Assembly: GCA_007130445.1 (NCBI GenBank)
Contig: SLSM01000401.1
Location: 1 to 12,862, forward strand
DNA: 12,862 nucleotides
DNA from: Trueperaceae bacterium
GTDB taxonomy: Bacteria; Deinococcota; Deinococci; Deinococcales; Trueperaceae
Direction: 5' to 3'
Of the stretch, positions 5,566 through 11,898 are shown in pieces; position 1 is the first letter of the stretch, and each line of letters opens with the position of its first letter. The notes beneath the pieces were generated by a model. It was not told the DNA's origin, made no database searches, and saw nothing but the letters and a program-made list of their open reading frames with translations. The position numbers and the translations under genes are program-made.

Positions 5566-7404
5566 TCAGCGAAGCTCGTACGTCACGGCCGTGAACGTCG
5601 GGACCCCGTCGACGGGAGCGATGGCGCGGAACGACTTCGCGCGGTTCTCACCCGTCGGCACGAACACGATCTCGTTCGGGCTCCCTGCCGTTGCGCACGA
5701 CGGGGTGCCGCCGCCGCCACCGCCACCGCCACCGCCGCCACCGGGATTGGTGGTGCAGAAGAAGTCCGCGAACACCTGGCCGAAGAGGATCGAGCTCGAG
5801 GTCATGCGGAAGGTGGTGCCGGCGTAGACAGGCATCGTGAAGTACGTGTTGTTGCCACCACGCAGATCGACGTCGCGCTCGGCGACGACGCTCAGCACGT
5901 TGTCCGGGAAGGCGTTCGTGGCTCTGGTGGTGAAGCTCTGGTCGGCGCGGAAGTTGCCGCCGAGCGGACCGTTCGGTACGTTCGCTTCGACCGACAGGTT
6001 CGCGAAGTTCTGCACATCGCCGGTGCTCGAGCGCGAGAGCACGGTGTACTCGACGGCGCGCTCGAACTGGAGGTCGAAGCCGCGGAGGTTGATGTTGCCA
6101 AACGTCTCGAACCTGGCGGGTGTGCCTGCGGTGTAGCGGAACCCGACCTCGCGACCGCTCTCGAGGGTGCCGACGCAGTCGATGCTCGTGGTACCGAACC
6201 GCATGTCGGGTGCGGCGCGGTTCGCCGCGTCGTTCAGGAAGTTCGTGCACGTCGCTGGGAGGGTGAGACCGGCAGGCGCGAGCAACTGGGCGTTGGAGTT
6301 GCCGCTTGCCGCGATGACGAGGCCATCGGCTGCTGCCTCGCTCTGGATGCACTCGCGCCACGTTGCGGGAGACTCGCAGAGCTCGGTGTCCGGCGGCAGG
6401 TCGAGTCGGGGGAACTTCGGTGCCGTGTCAGGATCGAGATCGAAGGGGCCGACCGCGGTCTCGGTGCAGACGCCCTTGTTGTTCATGCAGTCCAGCGTGC
6501 CGCCCTGCTCGGTGCTGATGTCCTGGAGGCCGCGCCCAACGGCGACGGTGAGCAGTGGGCTGGCGTTCGTGCCCAGTTGCGTCGAGCCGCCGATCGCCAC
6601 CTTGCCCGACTGGACCCGCAACGCAGCGCACAGGTTGCTGGAGGCCTGCACCTCGGGCCTCAAGAAGGTGCCCACGCCCGTCTTGTTGTAGGCGTTGTAG
6701 ATGCCCAGGTTGCCGTTCGACTGGATGACCACGTTGTCGGGATCGTCGGGGTCACCGACGACGTAGACCCCGCCGTAGATCGTCGTGTTGCCGTTGAGGA
6801 AGCGCATGTCGCTGCCGCCGCCGGCGAAGATCGCCTGCTCGAGCGACGAGCTGTTGCGGATGACGAACGTGGCAGAGGCCGTAGCGGTCGCCTGCCGGCC
6901 GGCGCCGCCGGCCAGCGTGCGCCCGACCGATCGGATCGTGATGCGGTTCTCGTTGCTCGCATCACGGAGGATCGTGACGTCATACGTCCCGATCGGGTTC
7001 CCATCGACGTCCGCAACGGTCTCCTGCGGAATGACGATGCGGTTCGACACCCACGCGAAGTCGTTCGAACCAGACCCTCGTCCGAAGTCGATGCCTCCGG
7101 AGAGGCTGTTGGTGCACGCGTCGAGGAGCGAACCACCGCCGCCGCTACCACCCGCTTCGATGTAACGGAAGGCTTGGAACAGAGCGGCCTTGTAGGTCTG
7201 CATGCCGGCCTGGGCGACGTACTGCGCCTGGGCCGATGTGCTGTCGTTGTTGGTCACGGCGAGTTCGACCTGCGTAGTGAGGATCGAACCGAGCACGAGG
7301 GCGCCCACCACGACGAGGATCGCGAGGCTGGTCACGAGCGCGACACCCGAGCGTGACGCCATACCGTTGCCGTGTGTGGTTGCTGCTCTGATGGTCATCA
7401 TCAT
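5566..7404 (-). CDS. Large PilX/ComZ-like minor pilin, putative pilus-tip DNA receptor or adhesin
   Basis: This 612-residue protein is the last gene of the minus pilin operon. A PilX_N-type segment (about 18-70) has a prepilin-like Gly20 followed by VALVTSLAILVVVGALVLGS. Position 5 after the Gly is Thr, not Glu, as in tip subunits of the GspK kind. A sheet-forming stretch (about 120-185) is followed by about 360 residues rich in short strands, Asn, Gly and Thr (for example NGNTTIYGGVYVVG) that look like a beta-solenoid. Then come twelve glycines (555-566) and a C-terminal strand region. In Thermus, ComZ is the fourth minor pilin of the same gene order and carries a solenoid inserted into a pilin fold; it is proposed to bind DNA at the tip. 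The homology is inferred from order, size and composition. There are ten cysteines. The start is set by AAGGA 6 nt before ATG 7404, which overlaps the upstream stop (TGATG); the open frame up to 7620 lies inside that gene. Confidence 0.85.
   Translation of the reverse strand: MMMTIRAATTHGNGMASRSGVALVTSLAILVVVGALVLGSILTTQVELAVTNNDSTSAQAQYVAQAGMQTYKAALFQAFRYIEAGGSGGGGSLLDACTNSLSGGIDFGRGSGSNDFAWVSNRIVIPQETVADVDGNPIGTYDVTILRDASNENRITIRSVGRTLAGGAGRQATATASATFVIRNSSSLEQAIFAGGGSDMRFLNGNTTIYGGVYVVGDPDDPDNVVIQSNGNLGIYNAYNKTGVGTFLRPEVQASSNLCAALRVQSGKVAIGGSTQLGTNASPLLTVAVGRGLQDISTEQGGTLDCMNNKGVCTETAVGPFDLDPDTAPKFPRLDLPPDTELCESPATWRECIQSEAAADGLVIAASGNSNAQLLAPAGLTLPATCTNFLNDAANRAAPDMRFGTTSIDCVGTLESGREVGFRYTAGTPARFETFGNINLRGFDLQFERAVEYTVLSRSSTGDVQNFANLSVEANVPNGPLGGNFRADQSFTTRATNAFPDNVLSVVAERDVDLRGGNNTYFTMPVYAGTTFRMTSSSILFGQVFADFFCTTNPGGGGGGGGGGGGTPSCATAGSPNEIVFVPTGENRAKSFRAIAPVDGVPTFTAVTYELR
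5707..5742 (-). repeat. 12-glycine tract (GGY repeat) in the ComZ-like gene
   Basis: Thirty-six bases encode twelve consecutive glycines using only GGC and GGT, with several GGTGGC units in tandem. It separates the proposed solenoid from the last 46 residues. It probably acts as a flexible linker. Such a tract can change length by slippage in steps of three bases without breaking the frame. Confidence 0.9.
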
Positions 7405-8177
7405 CACTGGTCCTTCAGGTTCGGCATGAGGGTCTCTTCCGTGCCACCGAAACACGCGCGGCGTGGGGTACAGGGGATCGGCACGAAGGTGGTGGCTTGG
7501 GTGTTGCCTGGGTTGACGGTGATCACGTCGCGCGGCACGTCGTCCGTCCTGACGGCGGTTGGCGAGCGACCCACGACGGAGACGATCGCTGTCCGCCCGT
7601 ATCCGGCTGGCGCCTGGCACGCAACGTCAGGGAACGTCGGCAGGCGCTCCCCATCGCTGCACACCACCACTGCCCGGAAGGCCAGGATGTCCGTCGCGAG
7701 GTCGATCCACGCGGTGTCCTCTTCGCACTCGACGTCGGAGCGTTGCAGGACGTTGCCGATCAGCTGGTACCGGACGTCGCGGCATGCCTCGCTCGGATCG
7801 AACTGGGAACTCAGGTAGCGCAACGCGACACTCACGTTGGGAGCCGACGGCCCCTCGAAGACCCCGAAGCAGCTGTCGATCGCGGTGCCGTCGACCGTTC
7901 GGGCACAGCCAGCGAGCGGTAGTTGCGCCGCTGGCTCGACCGCGCCACTGGCGTCAACGAGAACGGAGTTCCCGACGAGCGCGATGTCTTGGGTGACGAG
8001 TTGCAGCGCGACACGAACGCGGTCTTGGACCTCGTTGCGCGCTTGCACGTCGCGTTGGAGCTGCGTCTGTTGGGCGAAGAAGGTGCCCGCCAACCCGAGC
8101 ACGATGACGAGGATGAAGCCGGCGATCAGCAGCTCCACCACCGAGAGCCCGAGGCGGGAGGCGTCAGGCGCGCGCAT
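7404..8177 (-). CDS. PilW/GspJ-like minor pilin (PilA3 position)
   Basis: This is a 257-residue prepilin. The leader MRAPDASRLG is followed by LSVVELLIAGF, with cleavage expected after Gly10 and Glu15 as the Glu at mature position 5. A hydrophobic helix runs to about residue 34 and is followed by an amphipathic helix (QRDVQARNEVQDRVRVALQLVTQDI) typical of PilW/GspJ, then a beta-rich domain. It has eight cysteines, suggesting disulfides. The ATG overlaps the stop of the PilV-like gene (TGATG) with GGAGG 9 nt upstream; longer starts up to 8216 would bury the prepilin leader and were rejected. It would assemble with its operon partners into the priming or tip complex at the inner membrane. The third place in the order matches pilA3 of Thermus. 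Confidence 0.88.
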   Translation of the reverse strand: MRAPDASRLGLSVVELLIAGFILVIVLGLAGTFFAQQTQLQRDVQARNEVQDRVRVALQLVTQDIALVGNSVLVDASGAVEPAAQLPLAGCARTVDGTAIDSCFGVFEGPSAPNVSVALRYLSSQFDPSEACRDVRYQLIGNVLQRSDVECEEDTAWIDLATDILAFRAVVVCSDGERLPTFPDVACQAPAGYGRTAIVSVVGRSPTAVRTDDVPRDVITVNPGNTQATTFVPIPCTPRRACFGGTEETLMPNLKDQ

Positions 8178-8731
8178 CAGGGTCGACCTCCACCGCTCGC
8201 CGTCGGCCGGGGGCACGGTGCTGGGGCCGTCGCCGTGGGTGATGGGTAGACGTCGTAGCAGGTGACGCGGTCGCCGATCGTCAGCCGTTGTCGACTCGCC
8301 GCGTGTGTGGCGGTGATCGTGATCGTGAGCACACCCTCGCCGAGGATGCCAGACTCCCCGGCGATCGCGTACCGCACGGTGACCTCCGATGGTTGGCCCG
8401 CGTTGACCGTGCGGTCACCCACGCATGGGAGCGGGTTCGTGGGAGGCACGATGATCGTCCCGGTCGGCGGCGTCACGCTCGATGGGCACCTCCAGTAGTA
8501 GTAGGCGAAATCGAACTCGTTGGCCGAGACATCGCCCGTGGAGAGCACCTCTGCGAGGATGGCTTCGAGCACGAGGTTGGCGGCCGCCTTGGTCTCGGTG
8601 GCGGTTCGTGCTGTCACCGACGCGCGCAGGTTCGTGACCTGCGTCAACGCCAGGGCGCCGAAGGCGACACCGATGACGGCCAGGGCGATGAGGACCTCGG
8701 CCAAGGTGAAACCGCGTACGGATCTCTTCAT
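8177..8731 (-). CDS. PilV/GspI-like minor pilin (PilA2 position)
   Basis: This is a 184-residue prepilin. The leader MKRSVRG is followed by FTLAEVLIALAVIG, with cleavage after Gly7 and Glu12 at mature position 5. The AEVLIALAV type of helix and the following polar helix (TATETKAAANLVLEAILAEVL) are characteristic of PilV/GspI. The C-terminal domain is beta-rich with four cysteines, ending in a Pro/Thr-rich tail. ATG 8731 overlaps the stop of the preceding gene by 4 nt (ATGA), with AAGGA about 10 nt upstream, so translation is probably coupled. It is second in the operon and likely contributes to the pilus-initiating complex. The exact ortholog is not established from sequence alone. Confidence 0.9.
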   Translation of the reverse strand: MKRSVRGFTLAEVLIALAVIGVAFGALALTQVTNLRASVTARTATETKAAANLVLEAILAEVLSTGDVSANEFDFAYYYWRCPSSVTPPTGTIIVPPTNPLPCVGDRTVNAGQPSEVTVRYAIAGESGILGEGVLTITITATHAASRQRLTIGDRVTCYDVYPSPTATAPAPCPRPTASGGGRP

Positions 8732-9225
8732 TGCACTTGTGTCCTTCCAGTGGGCAACACCGTGACCGTCCTCGTGTTCGCGCCGCCGCGGTCGGTGATC
8801 GTGATCACGAGGTCGGTGCTCGATGGGTTGCGCACCACGCCGCGGCGGTCGAAGAACACCGTGAGCGTCTCGGGCGATGCGATACGGGCGCGTCCCAGGG
8901 CGCTACCCGACAGCGCCACCTCGTTGACGGTCCGCGCCCCCTCGGCACCGCATGCGACGGCGGTGGAGGCGGCATCTACGCGTCCGCACACGCGGAAGAC
9001 GCCGCTCTGCGTCCCGTCGTCTGCCACGATCGTGATCCACGCGACATCGTTGGTACGCACGGCCTCGAACCGCGCCTGGTTGACTGCGGCGGCCAGCGCG
9101 CGCGCCGCCTGGCTCGTTGCGCTTGCACCGGTGTTGATCTGAACGAAGCTGATGCCGAGGAGCACGGCGGCGATGGCGACCACCACCAGCAACTCGAGCA
9201 GGCTCAATCCTGGTGAGGTTCTCAT
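8728..9225 (-). CDS. FimT/GspH-like minor pilin (PilA1 position), first gene of the minus operon
   Basis: This is a 165-residue prepilin. The leader MRTSPG is followed by LSLLELLVVVAIAAVLLG, with cleavage after Gly6 and Glu11 at mature position 5. A long helix (SQAARALAAAVNQARFEAVRTN) precedes a domain with the GspH/FimT pattern (VAWITIV, then LTVFFDRRGVV, then LVITITDR). Two cysteines lie close together and may bond. There is no Shine-Dalgarno sequence; TAGCAT sits 6 nt before the ATG, suggesting a leaderless transcript. FimT proteins in some competent bacteria bind DNA, so a DNA-uptake role is possible but unproven. It heads a four-gene set whose stops and starts all overlap. Confidence 0.9.
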   Translation of the reverse strand: MRTSPGLSLLELLVVVAIAAVLLGISFVQINTGASATSQAARALAAAVNQARFEAVRTNDVAWITIVADDGTQSGVFRVCGRVDAASTAVACGAEGARTVNEVALSGSALGRARIASPETLTVFFDRRGVVRNPSSTDLVITITDRGGANTRTVTVLPTGRTQVQ

Positions 9226-9231
9226 GTTCCG

Positions 9232-9237
9232 ATGCTA
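9232..9237 (-). promoter_or_regulatory. Candidate leaderless -10 box (TAGCAT) of the minus pilin operon
   Basis: On the minus strand TAGCAT is followed by six bases (cggaac) and the ATG at 9225. There is no ribosome-binding sequence, so the arrangement fits a leaderless TANNNT promoter of Deinococcus type. A -35 element is not evident (TGGCGG at the 17-bp position). Confidence 0.45.
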
Positions 9238-9258
9238 GCCGGGACCACGGCATGCCGC

Positions 9259-9278
9259 CACCCCCGGATAGGGGGGTG
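9259..9278. promoter_or_regulatory. C/G-tract inverted repeat upstream of the minus pilin operon
   Basis: CACCCCC (9259-9265) and GGGGGTG (9272-9278) form a 7-bp stem with a 6-nt loop, about 34-53 bp before the FimT-like start. It overlaps the expected -35 zone of the minus operon and could be an operator or simply a GC-rich coincidence. Confidence 0.25.
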
Positions 9279-9331
9279 ATCCGCAGCCGCACCTGGCACT
9301 GGTGTCGCCAGGGAAGCGAGGCCAGACGTTG

Positions 9332-9342
9332 GACACCGTGTC
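9332..9342. promoter_or_regulatory. Candidate operator: palindrome GACAC-C-GTGTC
   Basis: An 11-bp perfect palindrome with a one-base centre lies in the shared divergent region and is flanked by the inverted pair TGTCGCCA/TGGCGACA. A dimeric regulator bound here could control both operons. No family-specific consensus was recognised; short palindromes occur by chance. Confidence 0.2.
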
Positions 9343-9644
9343 GTCACGTGCGGTGCGGGGAACCGTCGTGGCGACAGGCGTGTGTGCGTGAACGCGTAGC
9401 TGGAAGCACTGTACGCCGATGACGAGACGACCTTCTAGGGATGGCGTCCTGGTCTCATCCCTCTATCGGTCGACTCGAGGCACGGCTGGGATCGCCACGC
9501 GCGCGGTGATGACCTGCATGGCCGAGTCACACGTTCGGGCTCCAATGGGCGTTGCTCGTAGGTTGCTCATCACTGTGCCCATGATCGTGCCGCTCGTACC
9601 AAGCGTAGCGGTGCGGTGGTCTCTCGCTGCAACAGAATCAGCGT

Positions 9645-10109
9645 ATGTACTCTGCTGCGTCGCGCCGTGCACTGTCGCTCGTCGAACTCGTCGTGGTCGT
9701 CGCCGTGCTCGCCATCGTGATCGCCGTGGGCATCGTCGTCGTGGGCCGCGGATCGACGTACCGCGACGCTGCTGCGCTCGCGCGTGCGATCTCGGCGACG
9801 CGCTGGCTGGCGGTCACCACGGGTGCGCCGAGCGCCCTCGTCGCACGTGGCGACGCCCTGTACCTGAGCGTCGGCGGGCCGTTGCGGTGCGATGCGCCTC
9901 GCGGCGGCGGCGAGCCGGCGTGGACCCCCACCGGCCCGGTCCGCCTGGCCTGGCCCGCCGCCGGCCTCGCGTTCGGCGCCCACGGCCGTCCGCTTCGGTG
10001 CGACGGCTCGGCGGTCGGCAACGCCACGATCTCGCTCACCGGTCGCGACGGCTCGAGCGCCGCGGTGATCGTGGCGTCGCTCGGCCGCGTGCGTTGGGAG
10101 CGCCGCTGA
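9645..10109 (+). CDS. FimT/GspH-like prepilin with Ala at the cleavage site, first gene of the plus operon
   Basis: This is a 154-residue prepilin-like protein. The sequence MYSAASRRA is followed by LSLVELVVVVAVLAIVIAVGIVVVG; Glu14 is at mature position 5. The residue before the cut is Ala9 instead of the almost invariant Gly, so processing may be slow or absent. A following helix (YRDAAALARAISATRWLAVTTG) and the strand-rich remainder have the GspH/FimT pattern, and two cysteines flank the last third. No Shine-Dalgarno sequence precedes ATG 9645. An open frame starting at 9419 covers it in another register but lacks a pilin start. Its stop overlaps the next start (TGATG). It mirrors the first gene of the minus operon but is clearly diverged. 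Confidence 0.8.
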   Translation: MYSAASRRALSLVELVVVVAVLAIVIAVGIVVVGRGSTYRDAAALARAISATRWLAVTTGAPSALVARGDALYLSVGGPLRCDAPRGGGEPAWTPTGPVRLAWPAAGLAFGAHGRPLRCDGSAVGNATISLTGRDGSSAAVIVASLGRVRWERR

Positions 10110-10912
10110 TGGGGGCAGTCGGCCGGCGGTCGGCGGGGTTCGGGCTCGTCGAGATCATGGTGGCGCTCTCGATCGTGGCCATCAACGTTGTGGGTTGGAC
10201 CGCGACGCTGCAGGTCGTCCTGACGCTCGTGCGGCGGATCGGCGAACTCGGGAGCGGTCTGGATCCGGCAGCGGTGGCCGGCGCCGCGTGCGGCCTGGGG
10301 TGCCTCGTGCCGCGCGCGGCGCCGGCGGGTGCAGGGCCGGCTTCCAGGCGCGCTCGTCGTCGACCGTGGCGCCGCGTCCGGCGCGGCGTGTCGCTGGTCG
10401 AGCTCCTCGTGGCGATGGCCGTCGGAGCGACGGTGCTCGCGGGCCTTGCGGCCGCCACGGCCGCCACGGGCCGGGCGGCACGTGGAGCGAACCAGGTCGT
10501 GGACGCCGCCACCGTCCGCTCCGCGCTGCCGGCGTTGCTGCGCGAGGTCGTCGAGACCGCGGGGCGTGACATGCCCGACGCGTGCGGGCTCGACGCCGCG
10601 GCCGGTGCGTCGCGACTCGTGTTCCGGCGCGCACTGGGCGACGGCAGCATCGTCGTCGACGAGGTCTTCGCTGGGTTCGACGGCGGCGGTCGGCCGGCAC
10701 TGTACCTCCGGCGTGTGCCGCACGCGCGGCAGCCGTGGGTCGAGGACGTGACCGCGTTCACCGTCGAGAGGGTCCAAACCACGGTCGACACGACGGCGGA
10801 GCGGGTCAGGGTGGAGCGTGTCGTCGTGCGCGTGGCGCACGCGGCGCTCGAGGCGCCCCTCGAGGTCGCCATCGCCCTGCCGCACCGACCCTGCCTGGAG
10901 GCGCACCCGTGA
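10109..10912 (+). CDS. Fused PilV-like/PilW-like double prepilin
   Basis: One uninterrupted frame of 267 residues contains two prepilin signal segments. The first is MGAVGRRSAG followed by FGLVEIMVALSIVA (Gly10 before the cut, Glu15), PilV-like, with about 60 further residues ending in an Ala/Arg-rich stretch. The second is RRG (Gly93) followed by VSLVELLVAMAVGATVLAG (Glu98), then a helix and beta-rich domain as in PilW/GspJ. In the minus operon these are two genes. The frame may be a true gene fusion, an indel joining two genes in this genome or assembly, or a PilW gene starting at the internal GTG 10307, which would have a 27-residue leader and only a weak ribosome site. I found no alternative frame restoring a longer PilV. 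The start overlaps the upstream stop and the end overlaps the next start (GTGA). It has four cysteines. Confidence 0.72.
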   Translation: MGAVGRRSAGFGLVEIMVALSIVAINVVGWTATLQVVLTLVRRIGELGSGLDPAAVAGAACGLGCLVPRAAPAGAGPASRRARRRPWRRVRRGVSLVELLVAMAVGATVLAGLAAATAATGRAARGANQVVDAATVRSALPALLREVVETAGRDMPDACGLDAAAGASRLVFRRALGDGSIVVDEVFAGFDGGGRPALYLRRVPHARQPWVEDVTAFTVERVQTTVDTTAERVRVERVVVRVAHAALEAPLEVAIALPHRPCLEAHP

Positions 10913-11271
10913 GGGCGGCCACAGCGCGCGGCGGCCTCGTGCTCGTCAGCGTCCTGCTCGTCTCGGCGCTCATCTGGGCGCTGCTGGCGGGGCTGCTGCT
11001 GACGGTCCGGCTGCAGCACGAGGTCGCGATCGCGGCGCGCGATCACCTGGTCGCGCGCGAGGCGGCCGAGCGGCTGCTGGACTCCGCCCGCTCCCACGAT
11101 TGGTGGGGCGCCGCTCCGCCGCCCGCCCGCATCGGCGCCGGACCCGACGGCACCTGCACCTGGTCGCTCGACGTCCTCGCCGTGGCGAGCGACCGCGCCT
11201 GGTACGCCGCCGAAGTCGGCTACCGCCGGGCGACGGTGCGGATCGACGCCACCGCCTTCCGCGACCCTTGA
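10909..11271 (+). CDS. Short PilX/GspK-N-like minor pilin, last gene of the plus operon
   Basis: This 120-residue protein begins MRAATARGG followed by LVLVSVLLVSALIWALLAGLLL. That is a PilX_N-like hydrophobic segment with Gly9 before the expected cut but Ser, not Glu, at mature position 5. A polar helix (HEVAIAARDHLVAREAAERLLDSARS) and a small strand-rich tail follow, with one cysteine. GTG 10909 overlaps the preceding stop (GTGA) and has GGAGG 7 nt upstream, so I chose it over longer in-frame starts inside the upstream gene. It occupies the same place as the 612-residue ComZ-like protein of the minus operon but lacks any large inserted domain. It probably caps a simple minor-pilin complex; function is inferred from position. 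Confidence 0.8.
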   Translation: MRAATARGGLVLVSVLLVSALIWALLAGLLLTVRLQHEVAIAARDHLVAREAAERLLDSARSHDWWGAAPPPARIGAGPDGTCTWSLDVLAVASDRAWYAAEVGYRRATVRIDATAFRDP

Positions 11272-11343
11272 GCCTTCGCTCGCTGCAGCCAGTGTGCTCG
11301 CGCCTCCACCCCGCGTTGACGCCGCCCCGCCCCCGGTGCGACC

Positions 11344-11892
11344 ATGCACGGCGTGGATACCCGCGAACGCTCCGTCGTCTTCGCCGCGCTGGTCGCCTCC
11401 GGCGAGCCGCTCAAGACCGGCGAGGTCATGACCCTGATCGGCGCCTCGAGCGACGCCGCGCAGCGAGTGGTGGCGTCGCTGCAGGCCACCCTCGCCGAGC
11501 AACGGCTCGGGGTGCTGATCGAGGAGGTGGCCGGCGGGTACCGGCTGGTGGTGGAGGAGGGGCTGGTCCCGGCCCTGGCCGACGTGCTCGGCCCGCGACC
11601 CTCTCCGGCGCTGTCAGCGGCGGCCGTGGAGACCCTCGCGCTCATCGCGTACCGGCAACCGATCACGCGGGGCGAGCTCGAGGCGGCGCGCGGCGCGAAT
11701 TGCGCCTCGGTGCTCGAGACGCTGCAGGAGCGCGAACTGGTGAAGGTCGTGGGCCACCGGGACGTGGTCGGCCGGCCGATGCTCTACGGCACCACCGAAC
11801 GCTTCATGATCGAGTTCGGCCTGCGCTCCCTCGACGACCTCCCACATCTCGACGACGACGACGCGGCGGCCCAGGGTTTCCTGCGCGGCTGA
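11344..11892 (+). CDS. scpB: Segregation and condensation protein B (ScpB)
   Basis: This encodes 182 residues, a normal ScpB length. ScpB dimers bind the kleisin ScpA and with SMC form the condensin that compacts and segregates the chromosome. The protein is two winged-helix domains. The signature AAAVETLALIAYRQPITRGELEA begins near residue 96, followed by VLETLQERELVKVVGHRDVVGRP and LYGTTERFMIEFGLRSLDDLP. An acidic tail follows. ATG 11344 lacks a clear Shine-Dalgarno sequence; GTG 11353 is an equally good start three codons later. scpA, often adjacent, is not in the window: the upstream neighbour is the pilin operon and the downstream gene is convergent, 6 nt away. A TTGACG at 11316 could be a -35 element, but no -10 follows at the right distance. 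Confidence 0.95.
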   Translation: MHGVDTRERSVVFAALVASGEPLKTGEVMTLIGASSDAAQRVVASLQATLAEQRLGVLIEEVAGGYRLVVEEGLVPALADVLGPRPSPALSAAAVETLALIAYRQPITRGELEAARGANCASVLETLQERELVKVVGHRDVVGRPMLYGTTERFMIEFGLRSLDDLPHLDDDDAAAQGFLRG

Positions 11893-11898
11893 CGCGCC

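Larger units (their letters stand above)
9226..9644. other. Divergent intergenic region between the two minor-pilin operons
   Basis: These 419 bp should contain both operon promoters. Directly visible elements are a TANNNT box next to the minus operon, a C/G-tract hairpin (9259-9278), a perfect palindrome GACAC-C-GTGTC (9332-9342), and an 8-bp inverted pair TGTCGCCA/TGGCGACA (9303-9310 and 9369-9376). No convincing gene is present: frames crossing 9419-9672 have no family resemblance and no ribosome site. For the plus operon I see no Shine-Dalgarno sequence; CAGAAT at 9633-9638, 6 nt before its ATG, is a weak -10-like candidate. Confidence 0.5.

Noticed and set aside
5281..7356. A 691-codon open frame on the plus strand across the ComZ-like gene
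   Set aside because: It is antisense to a clear PilX-type gene embedded in an overlapping operon. The translation is Arg/Ala/Val-rich noise and there is no ribosome site.
7405..7620. Possible 72-codon N-terminal extension of the ComZ-like protein
   Set aside because: It would overlap most of the PilW-like C-terminus in another frame. ATG 7404 has a good ribosome site and puts the hydrophobic segment near the N-terminus as required.
9419..10108. Possible N-terminal extension of the double prepilin from ATG 9419
   Set aside because: It is the wrong register of the FimT-like gene. The pilin leader at 10109 overlaps the upstream stop exactly, and the extension is Arg-rich without family resemblance.
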